Assembly (NCBI RefSeq): GCF_907164915.1
Contig: NC_061862.1
Span: 143,211,913-143,275,912, forward strand
DNA from: Impatiens glandulifera
Taxonomy: Eukaryota; Streptophyta; Magnoliopsida; Ericales; Balsaminaceae
Length of the DNA: 64,000 nucleotides
Direction: 5' to 3'
Positions 1 through 12,475 of this stretch are shown one piece after another. The stretch's first letter is position 1, and every line of letters starts with the position of its first letter. The translations under genes were made by a program, and so were the position numbers. The notes under the pieces were generated by a model. That model was given only the letters and a program-made list of their open reading frames with translations. It did not search any database and was not told where the DNA came from.

Positions 1-1273
1 ACCGGAATCATCAGGAACAAGGAACCGGACCGGATGAACAAGAGAACCGACTGAAGAAAATCTAACCGGTCAAGCTATCAAACCGATCAAGAATATTCGG
101 AATGTGACCGCACAAAGGATCGGCCAAAGCCTAAAAGCCAGATCCATCAAATAGTCGATTATCTACAAGACAAGAATAACCGGAAGAAGTCCGGTTACAT
201 CACTCATACCAAAAGACATTCGGCCAAGTCAAGTGGCCGACCTGTACAAGAAGACACTTTGGGTATCTGTTGAGAATGATACCAAAGGAACAGACTGAAT
301 ACTTCCATATCCATGCAAGTCTAAGGAAAGACTGTAGGCTGCAGAAAACAGTACTACCGGATCCTTCTACTTCGGGATAAGCCAGAAAGGAAATCTTCAA
401 AGTACAGACAACTGTCCAAGCAGACAGTGCCTACATTAAGTAAAAGACAAACCCAGCAGGTTTGCTTTACAGACCGGCAGGTCTGAAACAGGATGCCAGG
501 TCTAAGATTGACCGTCAGGTCTGAGGAGAAGACCGCAGGTCTGAGACACTGAATCACTGCACCTCTGATCAGCCAATCAGATTCAAGGCTTTGAAATATG
601 ACCGTTGGCATATTTCACCTATAAAAGGAGGCAGTTGCAGAAGAGTAAATGCGGGACATTAAGGCAGTTACTAAGCGAGACAAACATTGAGATAACAAAA
701 GCTAAGTGCATTTACTACAAGTGATAACAGTGCGGTATTCTAAGAAAGCCTAAGTGCTAAATTATGAGTGTGTGTGTTACAATTTCAGTGAGAATTGTAA
801 GAGTGTTATCGAGCAGGAAATAAGTCTCGATCGAATTGTACTTGTATTCCTTAGTGAATATCCTTCTCGCGGTTTCGAGAGGAAGGGGTGACGTAGGAGT
901 TTTATCTCCGAACATCCATAAAATCTGTTGTGTTATTTACTTTCTGTTGGCTTCATTATATAACCGACTAACTTAACCATACCCCTCCAAACCAACTCCA
1001 TACTCACCATACCGAATATCCAGATAACCGAAACCGACCCACCATTCTTCAAATCTCCATCATCCGAAACCGACTCCGCCTATCATATACGTGTACCGCT
1101 TCAACTTGAAAGCAAACCTCTTCCGCGCTTGAACCTAGTTCAAGGGTTTGTGACAGGTTGTGTAGTATTGAAACCCCGGTATTAATCTCTAACCGGATTA
1201 ATCACCACCCTACGAGTGAGAACTGCTAACCGGTCCAACCCCCGGTCCACCAGCGGCGACCTAGATCCTAACA
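1..1273 (+). repeat. 5' LTR (truncated by window start)
   Basis: Matches 4112-5384 base for base apart from about six substitutions. It ends in CTAACA immediately before the primer binding site. It is rich in scattered ACCGG/AACCGG words and contains a TATA box near 620. The tRNA-Asp-like part of the LTR seen in the 3' copy lies outside the window on this side. Confidence 0.95.
620..626 (+). promoter_or_regulatory. TATA box of the copia LTR promoter
   Basis: TATAAAA sits in a less AT-rich context, about 650 bases before the LTR end, and is repeated in the 3' LTR at 4731-4737. Position and conservation fit the U3/R boundary of an LTR promoter. The transcription start is not determined. Confidence 0.6.
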
Positions 1274-1275
1274 AT

Positions 1276-1287
1276 TGGTATCAGAGC
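1276..1287 (+). promoter_or_regulatory. Primer binding site (tRNA-iMet type)
   Basis: TGGTATCAGAGC follows the LTR end by two bases. This is the standard plant copia primer binding site complementary to the 3' end of initiator tRNA-Met. Confidence 0.9.
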
Positions 1288-1312
1288 AGTTAGTTTCAAT
1301 ACTCAAGCAAAC

Positions 1313-3211
1313 ATGTATCAGGATAGGCCTCCAATGCTAGAAGGTGATGACTTTGCCAACTGGAAGGCACGCATGCACCTGCACCTAGTTACCTTGGATG
1401 ATGAAATGGAATCCGTTCTAACCGAAGGACCGATAGTCATTGATAAAGACAGAAAAGAATGGACAGCTGAAGACAGGAGAAGGAACAATCTGGACAACCA
1501 TGCAAGAAACCGGATCTCCAACAGCGTAGACAGAAACACATATTGCAAGATCAGAGATTGCAAAACCGCGAAGGAGACATGGAACACAGTTATCCAGATC
1601 TTTGAGGGAAATGAAAGAACAAAGGAGAACAAAATAATGGTGGCCACACAGAGGTTTGAAAGCATCAAAATGAAACCAGGAGAAACGATGAAGGAATACA
1701 GCGACCGGTTCACTGGTGTGTTAGATGAGTTAGCAAATCTGGGCAAGAAGTACGACAACAAAGAGGTCATCATGAAGGTTTTGAGATCTCTTCCGAGTGC
1801 TTGGGACATAAAGACGATGGTCATGAGAGAATCAAAGAGCCTACGTAAGATGAAATTATACGATGTATTCGAAGATCTTAAGGCATACGAGTTCGAAATG
1901 AAATCCAGAACCGAAGAGGAAGTCTCGGCCTCAACATCAACCAGAGCATTATTCACATCTACAGAACCGGTTGTACCTGCTTCTGTACTCACACCTGCAC
2001 CGATACCGGTCCCTGCACCCGCACCTATCAGAACAGCCGAACAGTTTACTGAGGACGCCATGGCCATGCTTGCACAGAAGTTTGGGAGGTTCATGAAAAG
2101 GAGCCAACCGACAAACAACTACTATGGTGACAAATCCAATATAAGATGCTATAACTGTAACTGTATGGGACACTTTAAGTGGGAATGCAGGAAACCAAGG
2201 AGGGATACCCAGAAACCGGAATATCAAAATGACATAAACAATTATCAATAAGCCGGCGAAGGAAGTGAGGTACCGAAAGCACTGATAGCCGATGATGGAG
2301 GAAGCCTATGGGCTCACAGTGACAGTGACGATGACCTCACATGTCTCATGGCAAATGAGGAACAGGTATTTGACTCTCCCTGTGAAGAATTTACTAAAGA
2401 TGAGTTATACAATGCATTGAATGACATGGTAGAAGAATATAAGAACCTATTGACCATGTTACCTAAGCACCTCAACATCAAAACCGATCCTATAGTACTT
2501 ATCCCAGAAGAACCAGAGGTACCTATCATAACCGAACCGGAAGCCATACAACCTGATGATACTCATACCCTAGAAACCGAATTAGACCTTAAGATCGAAC
2601 AACCTAGTGAGTCGACTAGAGAACTAACCGAGAAAGAGAATGCCAGATTTCAGTATACGATGGCCGCCTATAGGAGATCTAGCGATATAGTAAAGAACCT
2701 GAATAAAGAATACAGGCATCCACGTTGTAAGAATGGCCTAGGATACACAGAGAACAGATCTAAAAACCGAAAATCCATATGGAAAGCAAAGCTTACAAAA
2801 GGAAACCTTCCCTTTATAAAATTCCTTAAGAGCACCTGTACAGCTGAAGAAGAGGAGACCGCATATTATAGGGAAGAAAAGACAAAGTATGACTATGTTG
2901 GCCCAACCGACTCATGGCTTGACCCTGAGAAAAGAAAAGCCGAAATCCTCAGATATAAGAAAAACTTCCCTGAACCGCGTAGGTCAAACCACAGATCACC
3001 GAATCAAAGACCACCATTTAGGACATTTGAAGGAAAACCGAAATACACGAGACCGAGCGCCAAAAGGACAGTTAAAACCCTAGCAAAGAAAGCTATCCGA
3101 TTTATTAAAGTTTGGATACCCAAGGGACTAATCAACCGCGGACCCAAAGAAAAATGGGAACCAGATTTTCTATTGTCTATGAATGTAGGTAAATCAAGAC
3201 AAAGGCTTTGA
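1313..3211 (+). pseudogene. gag: Copia gag, split by one in-frame stop
   Basis: The first open part (1313-2251, 312 codons) starts with the ATG just after the primer binding site. It has the copia Gag core: a WKARMHLHL region near residue 18 and a central helical segment with ETMKEYSDRF near 125. A proline/alanine linker follows, then a CCHC knuckle (CYNC-NCMGH-FKWEC) near residue 280. A single TAA at 2249-2251 ends it. The same frame then stays open to 3211, adding an acidic and then basic tail of about 320 codons, so the original product was about 630 residues. Whether the TAA is a recent nonsense change or is read through cannot be told from one copy. The tail ends where pol should begin. 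Confidence 0.85.
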
Positions 3212-3248
3212 AAAGACAACATTGCATTCGGACAGCCGGCTGCTGACA

Positions 3249-3356
3249 GACACATCACATGAAGGGAACAAGCATGAAGTGGCTAACATCCTCACAAAGC
3301 CACTTCTCGAGTCTAAGTTTTCTTCCCTTAGAAATATTTTAGAATTATTAGATTAA
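3249..3356 (+). pseudogene. Remnant of copia pol C-terminus (RNase H tail)
   Basis: A short frame ending in TAA at 3354-3356 reads HEVANILTKPLLESKFSSL, matching the ADIFTKPL tail at the end of copia RNase H. Its presence directly after gag shows that the protease-integrase-RT block was removed by one large internal deletion, with a breakpoint near 3205-3250. Confidence 0.75.
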
Positions 3357-3438
3357 ACCGGCCAAACAAACATAAGATTTTTAAACCGGCCTACTTCTTA
3401 CTTCTTGCATGGTTTTGAATATTTATTCTAAATAATTA

Positions 3439-3627
3439 AAAAGGGAGAAATTGTTAGATAAAAGATAAAGACTCTTCCAAAACCTTTCTCAAAATTTTCT
3501 CCCAAAATTTTTCGAAAAATTCTCTAAGTCTTTTTCAAAAAACCGGACAAACAAAAACAACCGGCCTACGGTTGCAAACTTACATGATTTTGATAATTTT
3601 AAATAAAATAATCAAAAAGGGAGAAAT
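3439..3627 (+). promoter_or_regulatory. Duplicated polypurine tract region
   Basis: AAAAAGGGAGAAAT followed by TGTTAGA occurs twice, at 3439-3458 and 3614-3634. Each copy is preceded by a similar stretch with a CCGGCCTAC word. The second copy abuts the LTR and is the functional-looking tract. The first is a tandem duplicate about 176 bases upstream, followed by a few LTR-like bases. Confidence 0.75.
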
Positions 3628-5384
3628 TGTTAGAAAATAAACCGTTAAGTCATATCAAGTATATTAATTGGTTTAAATATAATAAGAAGGTGTTGTAGCG
3701 TAGTGGTAAACACCCATGCCTGTCACACATGTGACCAGGGATCAAATCTCATCGACAGCAAATAATATTTAAAGTTTTGCTATTTCAGGGAAGCTGAGCA
3801 AAATCCGAAATTTACCTATAGGCAAGATCGGTTCGACAATGTATACCGGCTCAGTCAACCGGAGATCGGTCAACCGGTTCGGTCAAGAAGTTAGAAATCC
3901 GGACAGGTTCAAGTTCAGGACCGATTGAGTTGTAAACCGAAAGAACGGTCAAGAAATCTAACCGATTGAATATCAAACCGGCCAGAAGAAGCTATGAAAA
4001 ACCTAAAGTCATCCGGAACCGGCTGAAGAAAATCTAACCGGTCAAGCTACCAAACCGATCAAGAGTATTCGGTACGTGACCGCACAGAGAAAGGATCGGC
4101 CAAAGCTCAAAACCGGAATCATCAGGAACAAGGAACCGGACCGGATGAACAAGAGAACCGACTGAAGAAAATCTAACCGGTCAAGCTATCAAACCGATCA
4201 AGAATATTCGGAATGTGACCGCACAAAGGATCGGCCAAAGCCTAAAAGCCAGATCCATCAAATAGCCGATTATCTTCAAGACAAGAATAACCGGAAGAAG
4301 TCCGGTTACATCACTCATACCAAAAGACATTCGGCCAAGTCAAGTGGCCGACCTGTACAAGAAGACACTTTGGGTATCTGTTGAGAATGATACCAAAGGA
4401 ACAGACTGAATACTTCCATATCCATGCAAGTCTGAGGAAAGACTGTAGGCTGCAGAAAACAGTACTACCGGATCCTTCTACTTCGGGATAAGCCAGAAAG
4501 GAAATCTTCAAAGTACAGACAACTGTCCAAGCAGACAGTGCCTACATTAAGTAAAAGACAAACCCAGCAGGTTTGCTTTACAGACCGACAGGTCTGAAAC
4601 AGGATGCTAGGTCTAAGATTGACCGTCAGGTCTGAGGAGAAGACCGCAGGTCTGAGACACTGAATCACTGCACCTCTGATCAGCCAATCAGATTCAAGGC
4701 TTTGAAATATGACCGTTGGCATATTTCACCTATAAAAGGAGGCAGTTGCAGAAGAGTAAATGCGGGACATTAAGGCAGTTACTAAGCGAGACAAACATTG
4801 AGATAACAAAAGCTAAGTGCATTTACTACAAGTGATAACAGTGCGGTATTCTAAGAAAGCCTAAGTGCTAAATTTTGAGTGTGTGTGTTACAATTTCAGT
4901 GAGAATTGTAAGAGTGTTATCGAGCAGGAAATAAGTCTCGATCGAATTGTACTTGTATTCCTTAGTGAATATCCTTCTCGCGGTTTCGAGAGGAAGGGGT
5001 GACGTAGGAGTTTTATCTCCGAACATCCATAAAATCTGTTGTGTTATTTACTTTCTGTTGGCTTCATTATATAACCGACTAACTTAACCATACCCCTCCA
5101 AACCAACTCCATACTCACCATACCGAATATCCAGATAACCGAAACCGACCCACCATTCTTCAAATCTCCATCATCCGAAACCGACTCCGCCTATCATATA
5201 CGTGTACCGCTTCAACTTGAAAGCAAACCTCTTCCGCGCTTGAACCTAGTTCAAGGGTTTGTGACAGGTTGTGTAGTATTGAAACCCCGGTATTAATCTC
5301 TAACCGGATTAATCACCACCCTACGAGTGAGAACTGCTAACCGGTCCAACCCCCGGTCCACCAGCGGCGACCTAGATCCTAACA
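3628..5384 (+). repeat. 3' LTR (1757 bp)
   Basis: Starts TGTTAG after the polypurine tract and ends CTAACA. It carries the TATA box at 4731-4737 and, near its start, a tRNA-Asp-like sequence. Positions 4112-5384 pair with the truncated 5' LTR. Confidence 0.95.
3689..3759 (+). ncRNA. tRNA-Asp(GUC)-like sequence inside the LTR
   Basis: About 71 bases can be laid along a plant nuclear tRNA-Asp. The A-box/D-arm region reads GTAGCGTAGTGGTAA and the anticodon loop reads CTGTCAC with GTC kept. The anticodon stem can still form four of five pairs, and a B-box-like stretch reads GGGATCAAATC. The acceptor stem and T-arm are eroded, so this is not expected to be a working tRNA. It is better called a tRNA-derived insert, perhaps a SINE head, inside U3. 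Confidence 0.65.
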
Positions 5385-5923
5385 TTTTGTTTTTTTTAAA
5401 TCGAAATTAATTATTTTGAAGTCTTTTCGAGACAATATGATGTCACCAAAAATAATTATTTATTTAATTATTTAAATCTAATTTATTTATTATCTAATTA
5501 TTTATTTTATTGTCCGAAACTAATTACTTTTTGAGTTCAATCGAAATGTAGTTATTGATTTAATAATATGTATAATAAACATGTATATGGATTTTAAAGG
5601 ACAATAAATCATAATATATTAAAATATATAAACTATAAAATTGTGTAGTGTCAAAAAAAATAATAAAATGAAGTCTCATTTATAAAATAAAGTTTAATGA
5701 TATTCACTTTCAAGAAGACAATTCCAAACATCCAATATGATCACTAAGTGACATACTCTACCTCGGGTAATTGAGTACCTATCCCCGAATTCGACATATA
5801 TCTCCATTTGTATCATCATGACCGATTCGTCGGGTACTCCATTATCCGATTAAAATATAAATTTATTATTTTTTACATACATATATTATAAATAAGGCCG
5901 ACCTAAGAGTGCGACTAATTCTC
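5385..5923. other. AT-rich intergenic, no gene seen
   Basis: Mostly A/T runs. A patch at about 5740-5850 is less AT-rich (CTCGGGTAATTGAGTACC) but has no open frame or repeat partner in the window. Confidence 0.6.
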
Positions 5924-6110
5924 TCTTCTAGCCTAGTGGTAACAATATATGGATATCCCCAGCTTCCTTGAAATTCTACTTTCGAGCCTGTCAGACGACA
6001 ATTTCTACACCTAGTTAAATGGCTAAGTGTGTTTACGAGTGATGTGTTTAACCCACGGGTATTAGTCGTACTCCAAAAGAGAAGCGGAATCCAACGTTCT
6101 AAAAAACATA
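5924..6110 (+). mobile_element. tRNA-derived SINE, copy A
   Basis: The head reads TAGCCTAGTGGTAACAA, an RNA polymerase III A-box-like word, followed about 50 bases later by TTTCGAGCCTGTCAGACGAC, a B-box-like word. The body (TGGCTAAGTGTGTTTACGAG and GCGGAATCCAACGTTCT) matches the copies at 44790-44949 (minus) and about 59505-59650 (plus). This copy is diverged and no clean target duplication was found. Confidence 0.65.
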
Positions 6111-7245
<1,135 letters not shown>

Positions 7246-8185
7246 CTCAGTATATATTTATTTTTCTCTTTATTTTCATTAATAATTTTCTCTCACTTCT
7301 CACTATTTACCTTTTCTCTTTATATATTAATTAAGACGCATTCAATAAAAAAAAATCAATTTTTATTATTAAAAAACACTTAATAATTAATCTCTTTAAT
7401 TTTTATTATCATAAATATATTTTTTTTAAATTCTATTAATTAATTATATCATCTATTAGTTTAATAATATATATTAATAATAATAATAAATTATTAATCA
7501 TTTTAATTAATTCTCTTTTTTAAATTCTTAATTATTGAAAAGTTTAAAGGAGTGACAATATCTAGTGTAAAAATAATACACTCTCCAATAAAAGTACGAG
7601 GGTCACATCGTCCACCCACAAAAAGAAAACAATATGTTATTGAACAAAAATTATGAAGAAATCAATTACAAAGACTAGAAAAAAGGTTTGATTTATTATA
7701 TTTTAGACAATTATTTTTAGTATTAAATTATATTATTTTTATTCTAAATTATATATTGTTTCTAATTTGTCTTGTAAATTAGAAATTTTTGATGTTAATA
7801 TGTTGACGATAGAAGACTAGTGAAAATTACTATTGCTATGAGATGATTAAAGACAATTTTATATTATGTTGTTTGATTTTGTAAAAGTAGATGTTATAAT
7901 ACATTTTGTACCATGTTTATTTTTAAAGTTTATTTTATATTTTGGATCATTTTTTTTGTTACTTTAATTAGATTTTGTAATTTATTAATATAAAATAGTA
8001 AATTAATCCAATTAAATATTTTTAATTAAATATAACACAATTAATTATTATTTATTTTAATTTGAGTAATTTTTATTATTGAAAATAAATTTTATTTTTT
8101 TCAATAAAAAGAAAATAAATTTTATTTTTTTCAATAAAAAAAAAATAAATTATTGAGAGAGAAATAATTAAAATGTGTATAATAA
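7246..8185. other. AT-rich intergenic
   Basis: Includes TAATAA-type runs around 7470-7490 and two near-identical 27-base stretches at about 8083-8140 (GAAAATAAATTTTATTTTTT). No gene recognised. Confidence 0.55.
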
Positions 8186-8896
8186 TCGCATATGTACAAT
8201 AATTTAAAATTCAACAATAAAGAAGAAATAACAGATAAAGAAAATTCTATACAAGAAAAAAGCAGTACGAAAAAGGAGGTGGAACCTCAACCTAATCATG
8301 TTGAAAATATAGTTGAGGATTCTCAATCAAATCAAGTTGAAGTGGTTGCTGGTGAAAATAGAGGAGAAGATACTCAGGTTAATCAAGAGGAAGAATAGAA
8401 TTATAAGGTTGATACAGAGGAATCCAAAGTTGCTGAGAATTATAAAGCTGAAGTCGAAAAAAATAAAGACAATAATCTCGAAATTTAAGTTGATAACAAC
8501 AAGGTGAAAAACCCGAAAATTCTGAATAATAATTATTTCTATCAAATCAGAACAGATTCATATAAAGAAAGAAATCAAAATGAGAATATGCAGTATTCAT
8601 CAACCTCTTCAGTTCACCCCCCCTTTCATTGCAAAAGGAAGAGGAAGGGGAAGAGGAAGACAACATGTTGAAACATCATGTTGGTATGGAAATAAAAATC
8701 CTGATTGGGATAGTTAGGATTTGATACAGTTTGTAATCTCTGTTTCTTGTATGTTTGATTGCTACTAATCAGGTTCTTTAGAGTCTTTTAATTGTCATCA
8801 TTTAATCATAGCTAAAATTTGTCTAGCTTTAATTTTTTACCCTCCCACTTTTGGAATTTTAATAAAATGGTTATAACCGTTTTCCAAAAAAATAAT
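8186..8896 (+). mobile_element. LINE-like element, ORF1 end plus 3' end, no RT (copy 1)
   Basis: A degenerate frame from 8192 (charged, Asn/Gln/Glu-rich, stop at 8396-8398) leads to a C-terminal Gly-Arg block (KGRGRGRGR) and ends NPDWDS-stop at 8715-8717. About 175 bases of 3' untranslated sequence follow, ending AATAAAATGGTTATAACCG then an A-rich tail, the usual shape of a plant L1 3' end. The same Gly-Arg block, DWDS stop and 3' sequence occur on the minus strand at 10295-10560, again with no ORF2 between. The 5' boundary is approximate and no target duplication was established. Confidence 0.6.
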
Positions 8897-9363
8897 AAAG
8901 AAATTCAAGTAATCTTAAGTTAAACATCTTTATTTATAAAAATACATTAAAAATATATATACTAAATTACTACTGCTAAGCTTATTAGACCTTTAAAACT
9001 CATTCAAATATAATCTCAAATAAAATATAAGTTCAAAATTAATTAGTAAGAAGCTTAGTAATAACATTACTTGAAAGCAGGTAAACAGATCTTAAGGCAA
9101 ATTGAAATCCCTATTTTGCCTCAAGTAAAGTATACAATGCATATTATGTACATTGGAGATATTTTCTACTCACACTTATTTGATTATCCACTCTTTATTA
9201 ATAATATAAATAATTACTCAACTATTTTAATATCTCAACTAGCCTTTATGTTTGTCATCTTTTGTAATCTTAATATCAACAAAAAGTAGTCAAAAGGTAA
9301 TAATAAAACATGTTATGAATATTTTTATAATCAAGGACAAATAAGTAACGCAGTAATTCAATT
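8897..9363. other. AT-rich intergenic, upstream region of the secreted peptide gene
   Basis: No coding frame with family resemblance. The last part is the presumed promoter of the gene at 9422. Confidence 0.55.
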
Positions 9364-9364
9364 G

Positions 9365-9372
9365 TATATATA
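9365..9372 (+). promoter_or_regulatory. TATA box of the cysteine-rich peptide gene
   Basis: TATATATA lies about 55 bases before the ATG at 9422, a usual distance for a short plant 5' untranslated region. Confidence 0.5.
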
Positions 9373-9421
9373 GTAAGTTATTAGATGCCAATAAGATAGA
9401 AGAAACAAGAGATCCATCACC

Positions 9422-9866
9422 ATGGCCAAATCCTCTTCATTCACCATCATCACGATCATTGTTGTATCATGTAAGTATGTACATACACATCCTCAATTAC
9501 TTTCTCTTCCTCTTAATAGCATGTTTGACTAATAATAACAACATTGACCATGATCATTATTTTGTAATAGTACTTGGATTAATCATGACGAAGGCTCAAG
9601 CTTTACCCTATCGGAAGTCTTATATAAGTAAAGTGTCTAATGATAAATGTTTACCAATCACGTGTTTAAAAGAGTGTAGAAAGAAGGACAAGGGTGCATT
9701 TGGAATATGTTCTCGTATTAGTAAAGATAAGAACAGCATCAACTGTGTATCTGCAGAGTGTTCTGATAGTTGGATTGTTCCCAGGTGTCCATCTGGAAAA
9801 TGTTCTCCTAATCCCAGACTCACGTGTACTTGCATGATAAAAGAAAAATCTATTAAACTTTATTAA
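9422..9866 (+). CDS. Secreted cysteine-rich peptide, two exons
   Basis: Exon 1 is 9422-9470 and exon 2 is 9571-9866. The 100-base intron begins GTAAGT and ends TTTGTAATAG. Spliced, it encodes 114 residues. The first 27 or so are a signal peptide: Ser-rich start, a hydrophobic core of Ile/Val/Leu, then a KAQA site before LPYRK. The mature part is basic and has ten cysteines spaced C-x4-C-x3-C-x10-C-x11-C-x4-C-x8-C-x4-C-x7-C-x1-C, ending CTC. A phase-1 intron interrupting the signal peptide is the usual plan of plant defensin-like and related secreted peptide genes. I do not recognise the exact family. The product should be extracellular, as a defence or signalling peptide, but the role is inferred from architecture only. 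No paralogue is nearby. Confidence 0.75.
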
Positions 9867-10294
9867 TGTAACTTTGACAATCAAATAATAAATTTATAAA
9901 ACTATCGAATGGTCAAAAGAATGTTATCAGTGCAAGCAAAATAAGATTATAATATTATCAATAATGTTTAAGGACTAAAAGCCAAGACCATCACTTCTCA
10001 ATCATCTTTGTTTAATGTATTCGGATAAAACCTATATTTTACTATTTTCTTTTATATAAATAATGATATATTTTAATGTTGGTCATCAGTAATACTAGTA
10101 AATTTGATTAAAAAAAAAACAGTGTAATTCTCTAAAACACGAACTCTCATATTTTCATTTACAAATATTAATATTGTATTATCTGGTTTACATTCTCTTA
10201 TTTAATTACTCTAACTTGGCATAAGGGTTAATCAATGCGGTTAAAATCGATAATTTACATAAAATCGTGGACGAGTTATAAAAAATATAGAGTT
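9867..10294. other. AT-rich intergenic
   Basis: 3' flank of the peptide gene and the boundary of the minus-strand LINE. Nothing else recognised. Confidence 0.55.
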
Positions 10295-10483
10295 TTTTTA
10301 GAAAAATGTTTAATATCATTTCATTAAAAATTTAAAAAGTGGGATGATCAAAAATCAAAGTTAGACAAACTCTAGCAATTATTAAAAGATGATAATCAAA
10401 GTACCCTAAAAAACTGATTAGTAGAATTCGCAAAAACTAACAATATAGATTATAAACGAAAAGAATAAAATCAAAACCAAATC

Positions 10484-11858
10484 CTAACTATCCCAATCAT
10501 GGTGTTTTTTCCATATAAACCTGTTGCGTTATAAGGCCTTCTTCTCCTTCCTCTTCCTCTTACGATGTAATGAGATTGAATTGAAGAAGATGACGAGGCT
10601 TGCTTTTTCTCATTGTGTAATCTTTTTTTTACGAATCCGTGCTAATTTGATAGAAATTTTTTTTTTCAGGACTTCAAGGTTCTTATCTTTATTATCCCTA
10701 CTTGAATTTCAGGATTCTTGCCTTTGTTCATTCAGTATCAACTTTGGTATCATCCGAATTAACCTTAGTATCCTCTTATTTAGCTTGATTAGTGTGAGTA
10801 TCTTCCTCTTTGATTTCTTCTACTATGGCTTGACTTGTTTGAGAATCAACTTCCTTCTTCTTTCTCAACATTTGTTTCATTACAATATTTATCATCTTCT
10901 TAATTAGAGTCTCATTTATCCTCTTTTCTTCAATCCCATTGTTTTCTCTTCTTTTTCAGAGTCCTCATTAGTTTCAACTTTCTACTCATCCTCCACATTT
11001 TACTCTTTGATATTAGACTCCTCTATTTTATTTTCCTACTTTTTTTCTTCCTATCCTTTCAGTATTATATGCTCTTCTTCATTAGTTTGAGCACATTTCG
11101 TGTTGTCATGTTAGAAAGTATTGCAAAATGAACATGTGTGGCCTCCACTCAAATGTGATTCCCATGACAACAAATTTCCCTTTCCTATCCACCATTGTCA
11201 TTTTATTTGGCAATGTACTTCGAGGATGCACCTCAATACTAATTCTAGCAAAAGAAATATACTTTTCTCCTTCAGTAATTGGGTCCCTATATAATGGTCT
11301 ACCCAATACACCTACAAAATGACTAAGAGCTTCTACATTATACATGTGTACATGAATTTTCAAAGTTTGAACCATATATGAGTTGTTTCCTTAGGTTTGC
11401 ATAATATATTCAAATCTTCATACCGTCTTTCCAACTTCATGTAGTTGGATCTAATATATATATACCCATTTTTCAGAATTTCATCCAGATTTGATCCCTT
11501 TTTGAATTTTAGAAAGTAGAGATCATGTACATTTACTAAAATTTTCTTTAATCCTTTATCCTCCTATTACTTCATAAGTGTCTCTTTGGTGACTAGGAAG
11601 GAAACTATATTCTTTCCTATGTAGTTTCACACCACTACATTTTCTCATCTTTAACACAATTTTATTCTACTACAACAATTAATTTAAATTCAAAAGGAGA
11701 ATTCAGTACATACACTTTTGTCCATATATTTCAGAAGTAGATATTTCCTTTGTATGCATGATCTTTAGCCTTTTCCCCAATGTTATTCTTCTAGACTTCA
11801 CAATTTTCCATGTAGAATTAATTCTAATGGTATAGGTCTATAATTTAGGAACCTTCAT
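10484..11858 (-). pseudogene. LINE ORF1-like, DUF4283 domain and C-terminal part
   Basis: The clearest part, 11106-11375, reads GVLGRPLYRDPITEGEKYI, then SFARISIEV and ITFEWRPHMF. This is the DUF4283 / zinc-knuckle-preceding domain of plant L1 ORF1 and derived proteins (consensus ...LGRPL..D..T......FARVCVE......V.YEW.P). Before it (11376-11858) the frame is broken by several stops. After it come an acidic stretch and a Gly-Arg block at about 10535-10560, then DWDS-stop. Frameshifts and stops throughout make it non-coding. The normal role is RNA-binding chaperone of LINE retrotransposition. Confidence 0.65.
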
Positions 11859-12475
11859 TAGGGCTATGCAAAAAACCCGGAAAACCGATAACTCAACCAA
11901 ATCGATAGCTTACCGTTTTTATTTTACTGGTTTATTGGTTAACCGATTCTAACGGTTTTGGATAAAATGTTCGTTTTTGGTTGAACAATTTTTCTAGCAT
12001 TTTAACCAGTAAACTAATAATAATTTAATCATATATATTTATATTAGTTATTTTGTAAATATTAAATATATTATAAATAATATTTAATAATATATATATA
12101 TGTTTTTCTTTTAATTTTAAATTATAATTTGTATAAAAATGTTTAAAAAATCTAACTTATATGGCTATTAGTTTAAGAATCGTTACTTTTGAAATATATT
12201 ATATTGTTAGAACAATATAATATATTATGAAATATTTCTAAATATATCTATAAAATATTATTATAATATATTATATTATAATAATAATATAATATATTAT
12301 AATATAAATAAAAAATGGAGAATAACATAAATGTATAGCGCAAACTAGAATTCTAAAAAAAACCCATTAAATAGGTTTAATAATTAATTTAAAAAATTGA
12401 ATTATCGGTTCACGGTTAAACCGGTTAACCAACCGGTACTGACCGGAACCAATGGTTCCAAAACCGATAAAACTG

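Larger units (their letters stand above)
1..5384 (+). mobile_element. Ty1/copia LTR retrotransposon, gag-only deletion derivative
   Basis: Two long direct repeats at a constant offset of 4111 bases flank an internal region with a tRNA-iMet-type primer binding site, a copia-type gag with CCHC knuckle, and a polypurine tract. The LTRs begin TGTTAG and end CTAACA. The left LTR is cut by the window edge, so about 484 bases lie outside. Protease, integrase, reverse transcriptase and nearly all of RNase H are absent; only the last few dozen pol codons survive at about 3249-3356. By eye the two LTRs differ at roughly six positions over about 1.27 kb, so the insertion is recent. The target duplication cannot be tested because the left end is missing. 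The element would need enzymes in trans to move. Confidence 0.92.

Noticed and set aside
1318..2118. 266-codon minus-strand frame
   Set aside because: It is the antisense shadow of the copia gag, with no family resemblance and Ser/Leu-rich composition.
3689..3759. Functional tRNA-Asp gene
   Set aside because: Acceptor stem and T-arm pairing are lost and it lies in an LTR, so it is kept only as a tRNA-like sequence.
10524..10907. 127-codon plus-strand frame
   Set aside because: Antisense to the LINE ORF1 remnant, whose Gly-Arg block and DWDS end are recognisable on the minus strand.
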